In this document: positions 34,300 to 46,763 of the stretch, piece after piece
Numbering within the stretch: the stretch's first letter is position 1
How the letters are laid out: every line of letters starts with the position of its first letter
NCBI RefSeq assembly: GCF_019925205.1
Contig: NC_083560.1
Span: 32,596,270 to 32,660,269, forward strand
DNA length: 64,000 bases
DNA from: Metopolophium dirhodum
Taxonomy: Eukaryota; Arthropoda; Insecta; Hemiptera; Aphididae
Direction: 5' to 3'
Translations under genes and position numbers: made by a program
The notes under the pieces: generated by a model
Seen by the model: the letters and a program-made list of their open reading frames with translations, nothing else
What the model was told of the DNA's origin: nothing
Databases searched by the model: none

Positions 34300-35460
34300 A
34301 GTCATTGTACATTTTGTACATATCCAATATTTCAAATTTGAAATTAGCATTTTCATCACAATTCAATGTGTAATTTTCAGTTATTTACAAGTATCTAGAT
34401 TCTAGATACTCTAATATATTTACCATAACTTTACTTTAATTCCTGACACGTGACTCATGACTAATGAATAATAATTTCTAAAGAATTAAAACATTTTTTT
34501 TAAATTCTTGAAATATAGACAAGATGAACCTAACCATTTTGAATAAGATATTTTTTAAATTTCATAGTTGTCATTATTCTCAAATATTCTTTAATTTCTC
34601 TAAAAGTTGTTGTTTATTTGTACAATTGTACCTATCTAGGATTTCAAATTTCAAATTAACTTTTTCATCAATAATTCAATGTGTATTCATTGTTTATTTA
34701 ATTTTTATTTAGCCCACTGATTTAAATTATAACTGATATTAGATATGGTCTATTTTCTTCAAACAGTTTACGAAAAAAAGTTTATTATGTATGGTAAATT
34801 ATTAATAAAAAGCAATTTTTTATCTCTCTAAGTCATTGTTACTAAGATTTCAAATGTGACATTATTTTTTTTATTTAACTATATTCTCCATATTATTCAT
34901 ATTGTGTCATTGTGATGTCTGATGATATATTTTTACTTTAATGTAAAGTGGAACAATTCAGCATATTTCAGCATCTAAATATCTAGATTTGCTAATGTAT
35001 TTACTTTAATTTCTGATTCATGACTCATGAGTAATAAATTATGAAGAATTAAAACATTTTTAACATTTTTAACATTTAGACACGTTGAACCATTTTGAAT
35101 TAGACATTTTTAAATTCCATAGTCTTCATTATTCTCAATAAAATTATTCTTCAGTTTATCTAAGTCATTGTTCATTTGTGCCTAAATGGGATTTCAAATT
35201 TCAAATGAGCTTTTTCATCACAATTCTATGTGTATTCTTAATTTCCTACATTTTTAAATGTGACATCATTTTTTTTATTAAATCATATTCTCCATATTGA
35301 TATTGAAATGAAAAGTGGAACAAATCAGAATATTTTAGATACTTATATCTAGATTTGCAATTTTGCTAAATGTATTTAACATTATTTTGACTTATGAGTA
35401 ATCATTTTATAGAATTCAATAATTTACTTAATAAATATTTACATGTATGGTTTTTTGTTG
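34300..35460. repeat. Imperfect tandem repeat inside the 5.3-kb unit
   Basis: Phrases such as GATTTCAAATTTCAAAT with TTTTTCATCA and AATGTGTATTC, and ATTTACTTTAATT with GACTCATGA, recur in the same order about three times at 500-550-bp spacing (near 34330, 34640 and 35190). This looks like old tandem duplication. Confidence 0.5.
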
Positions 35461-36159
35461 GTTTGTATCAATAAAATTATAGAATTTATAACTTTTTGTC
35501 TTTAAAACTTTAATGCAGTTATATTTTACAAGGTTATTTTACGAGGTTTCATACAAAAGCAACTATTTTGAGGGCTTATGAATGCCTTAGAATTATTTTC
35601 TACTGATTTGTTTAAACATTGGTCGCATTTAATAGTGTAATAAATATAGAAACCAATACAATGTAGAGGACGATTGAACTCATTTAAACCTCTGGCAAGG
35701 ACCAAAATTCTGCAAGTCTAAAATGGCAGTCATAATTATATTGTATTGAGAGCATATAACTTACTTGTTGCAAATAAAAGAATTGCGAGTGTTTTAAACA
35801 ATTGGTTGGTACCTATATTGATGTAACATTTTAAAGACTTGTAGACTGTTTATAGTTTATTTTACAAGGTTATTTGCACAAAACCAACTATTTTTAACCA
35901 ATTTAAACATATAAATACTTTAAAATACCTATTTTTTTAAGAAATTTGTTTAAACATTAGTCTAATCTAATAATGTAATAGTAAGCGAAATAGTAAATAT
36001 ACATATAATATTATATGATTGAAACTCTTGTACGAACAATGTTCACTAAGTTTAAATTAGGTATGAAGTATGTTTTTACTAGGCATTTAAAACTGCTGAC
36101 TTTCATAAACTCTACATTTCTTTAGATACCTACCTATATTGGATATTAACGAATAATGA

Positions 36160-36545
36160 ATTTGCTTTTAAATTTAGTTTACCATACATAATAGCTCAAT
36201 TATTTTAACATAATAATATTTACTAAATTACAACAATAATGTATCATTTTATTAGTGAATATTAAAACACGTATCAAAATTGTACACATTTCAAATATAT
36301 TCACATTTATTAATACTAGATTAAGTTTTAAAATGGTCTTTCGGAAATAATGAATTTCCTTTTAAATTTATTTTACTCTGCATAATATCTTGATTCCTCG
36401 GTAATTTTAATATACTAATATTTATAAAACGGTTCAACAATTATTTGTCTTTATATCAGTGTTGATCCTTACTTATCAAAATTGTTCACATTTCAAATCT
36501 ATACATTGATTAATATTAAATTAAAAGTTTTAAAATTGCTCTGAA
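36160..36545. repeat. Second tandem duplication inside the 5.3-kb unit
   Basis: Two copies of about 180 bp (from 36160 and from 36348) share ATAATGAATTT-CTTTTAAATTTA and TCAAAATTGT-CACATTTCAAAT followed by TTAAGTTTTAAAAT-type ends. Confidence 0.5.
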
Positions 36546-38515
36546 TCCAGATGGAAAATGCTTCTAAAAAATGTTCAATCCCGGTCTAAAACCTAACTTT
36601 ATTCACCACTAAAAATATATTATAATGATTTTATACTGATGCAATTGACATATTTAAAATACTTGATAATTATGTTTGATGTCATGATTGGGACTTTGAT
36701 GTTGTTATAATTAAATTGAAAAAATCATATTATAATTTATAAATTTTATAATTATATAAATTTTTATTTTCCATATTATAAGATTTCTACTTATTAGAGC
36801 AAAAAAATTTCACAAAAATGTAGTTTAAATTACTTACACAAATGTGATGTATTTTACCAATGTTGTGTAAATATTATCTGACTTCCATGTAATGATAACA
36901 TGCGCTCCATACCACAGAATATGTTAATCTCTCCTATATACTATCGTTTTTTTTTTTTTTGTACAAAAGCATTGGAGCAATAGGTACAATTATTTATAAA
37001 AGGAAAAATTCATAATACATTAATAATTATTAAATACATTTTTCAATAAATTCTGTCAAAATTGCCTTGTTCTACTATTCTAGTGTATACATATTTGCTC
37101 ATATTTGTATGCGTATGTGTTTGTGTTTAATGCTTTTAAGTCTCTAAGTCTAGCCATAATATTAAATCTTTAATAACTTTTATTAATTTATCTAGGGTAG
37201 TGGACATGTTAAGTGTTAATTTTTTTTATTAGTTATGACCTCACCCAAATTCTGCAAAAGTTTGCACTATGGAAATTTGTTCATACTCTAGTAAAATTAT
37301 TGATAACTAATGTGTTTATTGCCTTTGATAATTTAGTATTGAATTAATGTCCATTATTTGGTCCATTCACAGACAAGATAGTTTTGATATAAAATGCAAA
37401 TTATACATTATACAAAATGTATATCCCAGGATACCTAATAATTAAAAATGGAAAGTCGGGTAGGCACTATGAACAACAGGGGCTCTGGGCCTATAGCCCC
37501 GCAAACAGATTAACAATACAGGACTCACTTCGATGCACAAAATATTGTAATATCAGTCTGATGTATGTTATTTGTCGTGTCACTTTATTTGTGTAATCAA
37601 AATAACTAACATATTCTATTTTTTTTTTTAGTATACACAGATTATTTGTAATTATTTATTTTTAATGAAAAGAAAACCTAAAAATGGGAGGGGCATTGAA
37701 AAATGAACTAAAAAAAAAACAAAATGTGCTCTAAATCCAGAATCCAAGTACATACTATGTCATATACATATTTAGTATCCGTATATTAAGCTAATAAAGT
37801 TGTCGGCAAATTTGAAATCTAATTCCCATATTATACACAAAAATATTGCTGATTTGATAGAAGTATATTTTTAATTAAATTCAAGTTTGTTAACCAAAAT
37901 ACAACATTAAAACACTATCAAAAAATATAATATGCATTGGAATAATTGGTTTAAATTTTAAATTTATATTTTAAATAATACACATAATTTAGTATTTACT
38001 TAAAACGTACTCTGTGGTTAAACGTTCAAAGAATAATAATTAATTAATAATTAATATTCGATATATTTTGATAGTGGGAAACTAACATTAACGATTAACC
38101 AATAACCACATTTTTTCAGAAACAGTTTACCGGCATTTATTATTGTTTATATACTCGAGGCACGTGATGGTGATGAGACCACATAGCAGGAATCTGTAAA
38201 CAGTGCTATATTATGTAACTATAATAGTAAATTGTCAAATTATTTTTATAATTTATAGTTGATACAGCCGTGCTGCTGCTGGCTAGTTGTTCACTGACAC
38301 TCGGTATTCTGGTGGGAGTGATGATAGGACACTTTTTTTTTCTAAATAATAGTATTGTTTATCTATGATATATCTTGTTATTATCGATTATGACCATTAT
38401 GAGTATTGTTAAATTGAGTGTAAAATAGTAAAACCTAGAAAGTTTAAAAAAAATTATTTTAAAATTCCTAATACTTCCCGAGATATTAACTGGTTCACGA
38501 TAAAAAATCACCCTG

Positions 38516-39247
38516 TATTATAAAATCAATGGTAATTTTAATTATGTCAAAGAATTTCAAATGAGTTTGAGAACAATTAGAGATATCAAAATTTGGCGTA
38601 ATAAGAACCTGTGAGTTCAACCTACTATATTCAACATTACCTCAGGCCTAGTAGAATGATCAATTTTGTAATAGGAGCTGTATACTCTTTTGTTGGCAAG
38701 CGAGTATTACAGCACTCCATAGCAGCTAATGCCGTTTAGCTGGTCATCACTTATAAAATATGGAATAGCCTATCTGTTTATTATTAGGTATATCAATGTT
38801 ACTACTCATTGTCAAGGTTGGTATTAAAGAATTAAAATGTTAAAGTTAAGTTATATAAAAAGTTACTGTTTTTATTAAAAGTAACATCAAATTCGACAAG
38901 TTTATTATTAATTCATTATCTGCAGTTAAAATTAGTTATAACCTACCTAATATATTTTATAGTTATATCAAGTATTTTTTACAAATCTATCACCTACTAG
39001 ACAATCACAGTTTGATGTAGAAAGGGATGTGATTTTTCAAACAATTTAAGAACCAAAAATTAACATAAGTTATTAATCATTTTGGTTAGTGGTACTATTG
39101 GAATTCTATAGCTGGATGGTTTTTTTTTCTATTATTTTTCTGCACAGTTAAATTTTAAATGTATTTGTTAATAAATTGTTGATCACTTAAATAAATAGTA
39201 TTGTTAAATTCCATGATAGGCTATGAAGTAAAATATACAATTCTTAC
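38516..39247. other. AT-rich intron spacer next to exon 2
   Basis: No supported gene or repeat. Confidence 0.35.
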
Positions 39248-39421
39248 CCTATCTGTAATAATTGATCATTATTATGGTTTGTTTCATCAATAATTTCTTG
39301 TTTTGTGACTTTGTTAGATAGATGATCAACATTATTATGGTCTGCTTCATCAATATTTTCCCGTTTAATAACTGTTTTCAATATTTGATCATCACATTTA
39401 ACGATTGGAATTGTCAAAAAA
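39248..39421 (-). CDS. C2H2 zinc-finger protein, exon 2 (acidic linker)
   Basis: The exon is bounded on minus by acceptor TTATCACACAG (ending 39422) and donor GG|GTAAGAA. It reads FLTIPIVKCDDQILKTVIK, then two copies of an acidic motif (K-R-E-N-I-D-E-A-D-H-N-N and K-Q-E-I-I-D-E-T-N-H-N-N). The donor phase (2) matches the acceptor of exon 3, and the acceptor phase matches exon 1. Acidic, asparagine-rich linkers of this sort precede finger arrays in aphid C2H2 proteins, as I recall them. The internal 30-residue duplication is plain. Joining to the distant finger exon is inferred from phase, strand and composition; a transcript would settle it. Confidence 0.7.
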
Positions 39422-39592
39422 CTGTGTGATAAATACATAAAAGAAATTTCAATTAAATAATTATTCCGATGGTAATTACTGTTCAAATCAGACACAATGT
39501 ATTAATTGCATAAATTATAGAAAAATAATTTTAAAAAGTAGGTTAAAATTTCATATTTTTGTAATGTTTTACTACCTAGTGTATTTACTTAC

Positions 39593-39639
39593 TTGGCATT
39601 TATTCCTAAATCATTAATAGACGTCCTTAACGGTTCCAT
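39593..39639 (-). CDS. C2H2 zinc-finger protein, exon 1 (start)
   Basis: ATG at 39639 opens MEPLRTSINDLGINA and runs into a strong donor (CCAA|GTAAGTAAAT). The exon is 47 nt and ends in phase 2, exactly what exon 2 needs. I chose this ATG because it is the only one in frame just before the donor and the peptide has the look of short first exons of aphid zinc-finger genes. The 5' UTR must lie at higher coordinates. Confidence 0.65.
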
Positions 39640-40499
39640 TCTAAAGATTGTGTAGTTCTTAGTGTTTTTTGATTACTGTGAACATAAGCCATTAAAATTA
39701 TATACCTTTTTAATAAAACTGGTCATTAGTGTGGGGGGAGGAATTTCCCTTTACGGGAGCAGGACGTATATTTAGTAATACATCTTGTTTGGTATGCAAA
39801 CATTTTGGCTCCACAATTAAAAACATGGAGTAGTCCTACCAAAACAAATGTGTTAAGACTAAAAAATTTAATTTATTATTGGGCTCTATACTTGCTCTGC
39901 TCTTCAACTGCTTTTAACCGCATTTGTATCAACAATTAATTAATAAGATCAAATTCTAATTAATATTTAGTTTAAATAACAAACCATAGATTAATGGGAA
40001 ATGCAAAAATATATAAACTGATTTTTATAATATAGGTATTAGGGGAATACAAAGAAGTAGATATGTATTGATAAAGTTATAATAGTGTACATAAGCGTTT
40101 AACAGTGATGTACCGATGTATTATGTGAAACTGTGTGTAAATGATTTATCGTTTAAATTAAATCTTAGGACATAATAATTTATGATTGGAAACAAATCAT
40201 ATAAAATGATAAGTTGTACAATATATACAGTTAAAAAAAAACCCTATTTGTTCAAAATCTTAAACACTACAAATGTCACTAACCTCGAATTCGGTTCACT
40301 AATTTGGTATAGTAAAAAATAGGATTCCTAATTACATTTTTTTTGCCCTACGTATCTTTTCTGTTACTTAGCTATCTTGGCTATTTTATATACATAATAT
40401 TATATCCCCAGGATACTGGGCCATATCAATTTAATCAGTGTGATTTTTTCACATAGCAAAATTACACTCAGCAGATCACGTTTTAACTGTTAGTTTAGA
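39640..40499. other. Upstream region of the zinc-finger gene
   Basis: AT-rich, with no other gene. The promoter of the zinc-finger gene is expected here or further up, but I could not identify core elements. Confidence 0.35.
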
Positions 40500-40745
40500 A
40501 ATTAGAGTGAATCGACCTATTTTGAAACTTGATGGTAAGAAGATTATCTGTATTCTTATGTTGGTTTTTTAAGATAGTTATAACTCACTTAAAAACTGAA
40601 TAATAGTAAAAAAACCTATATACGGTCACATAATAGGTCGTTTCACTCTAATGTTTAAACTAATGGAGCTAAAAGTGATGTGCCGAGTGTAAATTTGGTA
40701 TGTTACGCACTTGTAAGACAGAGACAACACATGGGATGGTGTCAT
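40500..40745. repeat. Dispersed repeat with inverted arms, copy 1
   Basis: ATTAGAGTGAATCGACCTATT (40502-40522) is the near inverse of AATAGGTCGTTTCACTCTAAT (40632-40652). Next to it, GAGTGTAAATTTGGTATGTTACGCACTTG recurs in inverted form at 57836-57960. Non-coding. Confidence 0.5.
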
Positions 40746-41029
40746 CTTAAATAAAATGGATAATTTTAGCAAACATATGACTATAATATATGTTTCATTG
40801 TATACCAATACTCTGTTCGCCAAGAGAACACGCAGCGACCCGACAAAAATCAGTTCATTCTGCGCATCTCCTCGCGTCACCCACCAATAGCTGCCGACTG
40901 TGAACTGGTGTCGCTAGAATCGGTGTCGATCAACTATTGTAGTTGCAAATCTTGGAGGGGGAAATAGAGCTTCCGCGAGCAAGCAGCCGTCAGTCTGCAT
41001 ACGCAGAACTGGCGTGTTCTCACGACGAA

Positions 41030-41235
41030 CAGAGTAAACATAGAAAACATTGAGTTTGGTATTCAATTTTGATTCATCTACAATAAACTGTTGATTGAGA
41101 TACATTTATTATAACTTACAAGGTACTCACTGCTTATTCACACTGTGAACTGAGGTCAAACAATGTCGTTCGTGGAGGCGATAATAGTCAGGCAGTGGTC
41201 GCTGTAGGGTTACGTGGGACAATCAAATAAAGAGC
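41030..41235. repeat. Dispersed repeat, single copy of the 45-kb tandem unit
   Basis: GATTCATCTACAATAAACTGTTGAT with AGATACATTTATTATAACTTAC and GTGGTCGCTGTAGGG-type sequence matches parts of the duplicated units at 44912-45800. Moderately diverged. Confidence 0.5.
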
Positions 41236-42844
41236 TGAAATATGAAATAAATTATATAAAATTAGTAAAGAAAAATCAAAAATAGTGATTGTCAGACAAA
41301 AATTAAAATGTACAATAACCTTTTAACTAGTAATACTAAATATTATATCTTATATTATTTATAGGATAGTACACTGTTTATCTAACATTTATTTAACACC
41401 AACTAAAAGAATTAGTTATTAATTTTTAAAATTACTATATTATTGACAACATAATTGAAAAATGGACAATGTAAAAGGAAAGTCCAAAAAATTGATTGTC
41501 CAGGAAGTATTAATTGATATTACAGTTAATCTCACAACTAATATTACTTGTAAATTGTAATTACTATAATAGTATAAATTTTATCATTCTACCTATTAAA
41601 AATAATACCTTAAAAGAACATTAAAATCCAAAATAAGATTATATAGCATACATATTAAAGTATGTAAGTATGTTTAATTATATTAAATAGTATAAATAAG
41701 GTATTTTTTTTTTTTAATATTAAATTTTTTTTCCACTGACATTTTGGGACATTTGTGGGTAAATTTTATTTTTAAATAGAAACTTATTATAATAATTTGT
41801 ATAACTGTATTATACAAACTAGTTAAACTAATCTAATATATTATTATTAAACCTTGATTAGATGAACTTTGTAAATTACTTGATTCGATCAATAACGTTT
41901 TGCAATTTAGTAGAGCAAATTAAAAATAATGCATAAATAAATATAGGTATTTCTCCTTCAATCAATTGTTATAATGTGATTAATATTATTTTAAACAAAT
42001 TATAATGCAGTATTATAACTTTTAAACTATTGATTAAAATGGACAACTAAATCATTCTGCATTAGAATTTTAAATTAAAAATACCAATCATACAATTAAA
42101 ATTTAACATATTAAAAGTAAATGAAGAAAGCTTGGATTTTTTATCGATCCAAACTAAATATTCTAATGTTATATTTCTTTTACAAAAAATTGCTAAGAAA
42201 ATGAATATATAATGGTAAATTATAGATGTACCTTATTAACTCCAATTCCACTATGCCGACCAAGATTTAATTTTTTTCACTTATACAATATTTAACAGTT
42301 CAATACTTAGGATTAATATGCGCATTTTCAAGTTCAGTTGAATGTATTCAATGTTTTGGTTCAATTTTTTCTTCATGAATCCTAATGGATTTACTTATGC
42401 CTAATAAGAATGTAAATTAACTAAAAGGTATTATTTATAATAGGTAGGATCCTAAAGTAAATACGAGTTACACATGAAATACAATTCTAAAATTTTTAAT
42501 ATAATCATCAAGTTTAAATTTAAATAATTATTAGGTATATAAGTATCTATTTTACAATATTACCTACTCGAATAAATACATCAATTTCATTCAAATAATC
42601 AGCACAAAATAAATAATTGATTTCATATATTTAATTTATTGAAACCCTATTTTTTCATCATGTGTTTAAAGATTTACTAGTTTCTAATACATTTTAATTT
42701 TGTTTATCAACTTCTCCCAAATGTATCGTAAAGATTTCAATTTGTATTTGTATATTGTAATGATATGTTAAGTATACCTTAATATTATTATTTTGTAAAG
42801 GTGCCAATAAATACCAACCTGAAATCTATCAAGATGAAAGTATG
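41236..42844. other. AT-rich region, nothing recognised
   Basis: About 1.6 kb of AT-rich sequence without supported genes, inverted repeats or coding signal. Confidence 0.35.
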
Positions 42845-43652
42845 TATTAAAAAAGTACGTCAGCGGTGGTGGATGTTTGTCCATCGTCCCTTCGGGCCTC
42901 GGACACGATAGTGTAATTTTACTGTACTCGATTTGAATGCAATGATAGCATTCGATAAAAAACGATTCTGAGCGTACGAGGGAATCTTTTTTATTTTATT
43001 TTATTCGTTTCTATGGTGATAAACATAGCGTTTTAAGAACAGCTTAAGAATGATTTATATAAATAAGTAATTTATATAATTATAATTATAATTTATTATT
43101 AAGAAATATCATAAAAATGAAAAAAAAAATATAAAATAAAAGAAAAAGCTCAAATGTTTCGTTACCATGTCTAGGTATGGATAATATAAGTAAACAACCC
43201 AAATTTCAAGTTTTTACTAATGTTTTTAACCAAATTACAACAAACAAAATTCCAAAAATTAAAATGTATAAAAAGAGCTCAAAAATTGCTAAAATTCTCT
43301 GAACTTTATACAGTAAGGAACAAAATCCAAAATACAACAAAAAATATCTCTTGTCATTTTTCATTTGAAGTAATATTTCTGGTAGAAAACGTCGTCTGTA
43401 ATTATTTAATATTACAAAATCGTGAAATTGTACGTTTTTTCTCCTTTAATTGCTTTTATTTCGAGTAGCGTTTCGAAAATCGAAAAATAACCTCTCTAAA
43501 GTACCAGTTCAAGAATATTACCTTTTAGATAAGATGCTATACTTGATACTTTTGAGCAAGTTTAGAGGGAGAAAAAGTGTTAACAGGATAAAAAAGAAAT
43601 AAACATAATTGTAAAACCATTACATTCCTCGCTCCGCTCAGAATCTAAAATG
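42845..43652. repeat. Interspersed repeat (GATTCTGAGCG family), full-length short copy
   Basis: It begins with GTACGTCAGCGGTGGTGGAT, contains ATTTGAATGCAATGATAGC and AACGATTCTGAGCG near 42960, and ends with ACATTCCTCGCTCCGCTCAG-AATCTAAAAT. Both characteristic ends are present, about 800 bp apart. An 82-codon frame inside (43220-43468) has no domain. Confidence 0.6.
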
Positions 43653-44654
43653 TAGAACGAACATAAAAAATGGAAGTCTAACCTGATAGCTATTATTATT
43701 TACATTTGTAAATAATATTATTGGTGGTAAAAGGTAAATTACTATCCTCAATAATAAGCAGTTGATTAATACCTACGTACCTATAATGTATTTAATATAT
43801 ACACTATTAATATACAATTTTTAGTGTGGATTTGTAATTATATTAACTACTTAGGTACATTTTAAGTGTTTTGCTTAAAATCCGCATAAAAAGCTGTACA
43901 TTTTTGCTCCTCTAAAGGGTAGTCATTGTGATCTACTGGTGAACTTAACTAGAGTAATATTTTCAATCAACTAATAAGCCGAGTGTTTACTCCCTATGGA
44001 TATACAACTGTGAAAATTATCATACCTATCCTAATTGCATAATATATTTTAAGTATTTTCTTCTAAAATGGCTATACCTACTTTACTGTTTATGACTTAT
44101 TTATATAACAAATTTAATTATTTTGTTATTGTTGAACTTAGGATAAATAGAATGTAGGTATAGATCTTAATCATATTTTCATATTATGGATGGTTGTTAG
44201 TCCGCCATAGATTTACCTACATTTAAAACATTTTATTGACTATCAACATATTTAGCAGTTACATTGCAATAGTGAATTAAAATATGTTAATTGAAGTTGT
44301 CCTGTATTAAGTAAATAAATAAATAATTGGTAGGTAACATAATATAGGCCAGGAATGGCAAATATGATTTGTTCAACATACCAATTTATAACACAATACA
44401 ACAAAAAGTTTCAGTCGTTTCACTAATTATATTTTTAAACACAGAGAATTTTTACAAAATATAAAGGTAAAATGAATGATAATAATGTAGATAAAAATTA
44501 TTTAAAAAATCAACTTTTTTTGATTGTTTGAAACATTTTACTTCATATAACTTGAAAAAAATTTTAATGTCTGCTTAATTTGCGCTTTGCTTTCGAGGAT
44601 ATAAGAATAAATCTGATTTAATGTTAGATGATATAATTTTTTTGATTTTTTAAT
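43653..44654. other. AT-rich spacer
   Basis: No supported feature. Confidence 0.35.
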
Positions 44655-44706
44655 TGATTCTCATTTGAAAAACAGAAGTTTGTATCACCGCAGGACACTC
44701 CTTAAA
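44655..44706. repeat. Single end of the MITE found in the WDR5 intron
   Basis: TTCTCATTTGAAAAACAGAA...GCAGGACACTCCTTA matches the right end of the MITE at 59311-59791. No opposite end found nearby. Confidence 0.6.
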
Positions 44707-44911
44707 AATTATAATAAAGATAATAAGAAATATGTTGTTCTGAGAAGTTTACATTAGAGTACATAAGTGTTAATAAGAGATTATGCAGACGACTATGCAA
44801 AATGTTGTGTAATCGTTAAATAAAATGTATAATTTAACCAAACATATGACTAAGTACGTTTCATTTTAAACTTAAATAGAAAACATTGGGTTCAGTCTTT
44901 AGTATTACATT

Positions 44912-45800
44912 TTTATTTACCTGTCTACTATAAACAATTCATAAGAGTTTCTCACATCAGCAATATCAAAGAAATTTTTTTTAGATTAAAGTTTAAATTC
45001 CTACATAGAAAATATAGAGTTCAGTATTATATTTTGATTCATCAAATCATCTTCTAAAAACTGTTGATATAAGATACATTTATTACAACTTACAACGTAC
45101 TTACAATGTGAACGGAGGTAAGACGTTATCAAGTGGCGAAGATGGTCCGGAAGGGGTTTTTGTGGGACAGCAAGCGATTGAGTGTAACAAGTCCGGAAAC
45201 CAACGTAGTCTTGATGTCAAACCTTTTGGTCGCGAACTGAGAGTTTATCGTTGCGGACTCGATGCGTTAAACCGGGCTATTGACAAAGACAATTAGTATG
45301 GCCGTTGGTTTTTATTTACTTGTCTACTATCAACAATTTATAAGAGATTCTCACATCAGCAATATCAAAGAAATTTTTATTAGATTATAGTTTGAATTCC
45401 TACACAGAAAATATAGAGTTCAGTACTGGAGTTCACTTCTGTTCAGTATCTTCTAAAAACTGTTGATTTGAGATACATTTATTACATACAACTAACAACG
45501 TACTTACAATGTGAACGGAGGTAAGACAACGGCGAAAATAGTCCGGCAGCGGTCGATGTAGGGTTTCGTGAGACAGCAAGCGATTGAGTGTAACAAGTCC
45601 GGAAACCGACGTAGTCTTGATTTCAAACCTTCTGGTCGCGAAACGAGATTCGGTGCGGGCTCGATGCGTTGGATCGGGCGATTGGCAAAGACAATTAGTA
45701 TGGCCGTTGGTCGGAAAAGGAAAGTGCGCGCTCTTCAGCCGATAGACGGACCGACGAGTGGAAGTATAACTATTTGGTATTTACTATGCTTCGACTGATG
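44912..45800. repeat. Tandem duplication of a ~397-bp unit
   Basis: Unit 1 starts at 44912 and unit 2 at 45309. Both share TTTATTTAC-TGTCTACTAT, TCTCACATCAGCAATATCAA, AGAAAATATAGAGTTCAGTA, ATGTGAACGGAGGTAAGAC and CAGCAAGCGATTGAGTGTAA in order. The GC-richer ends contain frames of 62 and 76 codons (45108-45296, 45568-45798) that are themselves duplicates, but they have no known domain. A partial third copy lies at 41030-41235. Confidence 0.75.
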
Positions 45801-46367
45801 ACGTGAATTCGCTAACTAGTATTTACACACACTTATATACTACACTTTATACTAAATAGAAATCTGCGGTATTAACTATTTAGAAGTCTGTTCGTAAGCC
45901 ACAAGATTTTAGATACATACCATCGTGGTTGTGAGGAGTGCTTTCTCAAAAGTGATGAGTGATATGGCAATTTAAGGTGTACTGCAAGTTTGAGGTTAGG
46001 AAAAACATGTTCTAAAACATTTCTGCAAACAACTCCTAACACAACACTCGTCGTATAGGCGAAGGGTACGCATCGACGGAAGTACGTCGCGAGACAGGTG
46101 ACGACACTAACGCCACGACGACAGTAGGTGACCAGTATTGTTGGACGATAGTAAAGTTGCCACGGTGGCAAACATGATAATATTAATATGACGAGCGTCG
46201 TAAGAATTCTTCACATCGTGGAATTCTTATATTATTATTTATGCGTTTCGTAGGCAAAATTGCGCGTCCAGTCAGAATCATTCACATTTGTTATCACTAT
46301 TTGTAATAATCATATTTTTTATCATCCTTTATAGAATTATAATGTGACATAATAATCATCAACGCAG
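45801..46367. other. Spacer with mixed composition
   Basis: A 99-codon minus frame (45872-46171) has no recognisable domain. Nothing else supported. Confidence 0.3.
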
Positions 46368-46460
46368 ACTAGTGAGGACTGGTAACGATATGATGGGTTG
46401 GTGACGGGGAGCCGGACCGCAATTGCCTCGGTCCCTCTACTCTTCCCCGCACATATTTGT
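46368..46460. repeat. Partial copy of the MITE at 63048-63322
   Basis: GTGAGGACTGGTAACGATAT and GGTTGGTGACGGGGAGCCG match, inverted, the right end of the MITE at 63048-63322 (CGGTTCCCCGTCACCCACC and CCAGTCC). Confidence 0.5.
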
Positions 46461-46763
46461 ACCCAACTAACATGCATGCTATCTGCTTGGTAAAATATCA
46501 ACTATTTGTATAATATAAATTTAATTCATATCATCATTACATTTTCTACCAAGCCAAGGTAACGTTAAGACCAGATGTTTACAATGGAAATCAGAGGGAC
46601 TTCGGACCCGTTAAAAATGTGCTCGTTTCCAGTTCTCTCTATCAGCTATCTTAGTCCTTGTCATCCATCATGCAGACTATTATTTTATTATTAAATAGAC
46701 CATGACAAATTATCATGACATAGACTTAATATTTATATGTTATAATATTAATGCTGGGTTGCA

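Larger units (their letters stand above)
33215..38515. mobile_element. 5.3-kb non-coding unit with ~100-bp inverted ends
   Basis: The left end starts CAGGGTGATTTTTTATCGTG (33215). The right end is its reverse complement and finishes CACCCTG (38515). Similarity continues for about 100 bp, with small gaps, and TA flanks both ends. This fits a Tc1/mariner-style TA target, but no transposase frame exists inside; the longest frames are about 60-80 codons. The interior contains tandemly repeated AT-rich blocks (34300-35460 and 36170-36540). It could be one large non-autonomous element, or two separate short elements in opposite orientation that happen to bracket unrelated intron sequence. Confidence 0.5.
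22259..39247 (-). other. 17-kb intron 2 of the zinc-finger gene, full of mobile elements
   Basis: The donor (GG|GTAAG at 39247 downwards) and acceptor (TTTTTAG ending at 22259) join codons in phase (GG + A). The intron holds two transposase copies, copia/jockey/gypsy fragments, an errantivirus-like env and LTR, and a 5.3-kb inverted-ended unit, all listed separately. No other host exon was recognised inside, though a small extra linker exon cannot be excluded. Confidence 0.6.

Noticed and set aside
40914..41105. 63-codon minus frame in the upstream region of the zinc-finger gene
   Set aside because: No domain, lies in a dispersed repeat, and no splice sites fit the gene.
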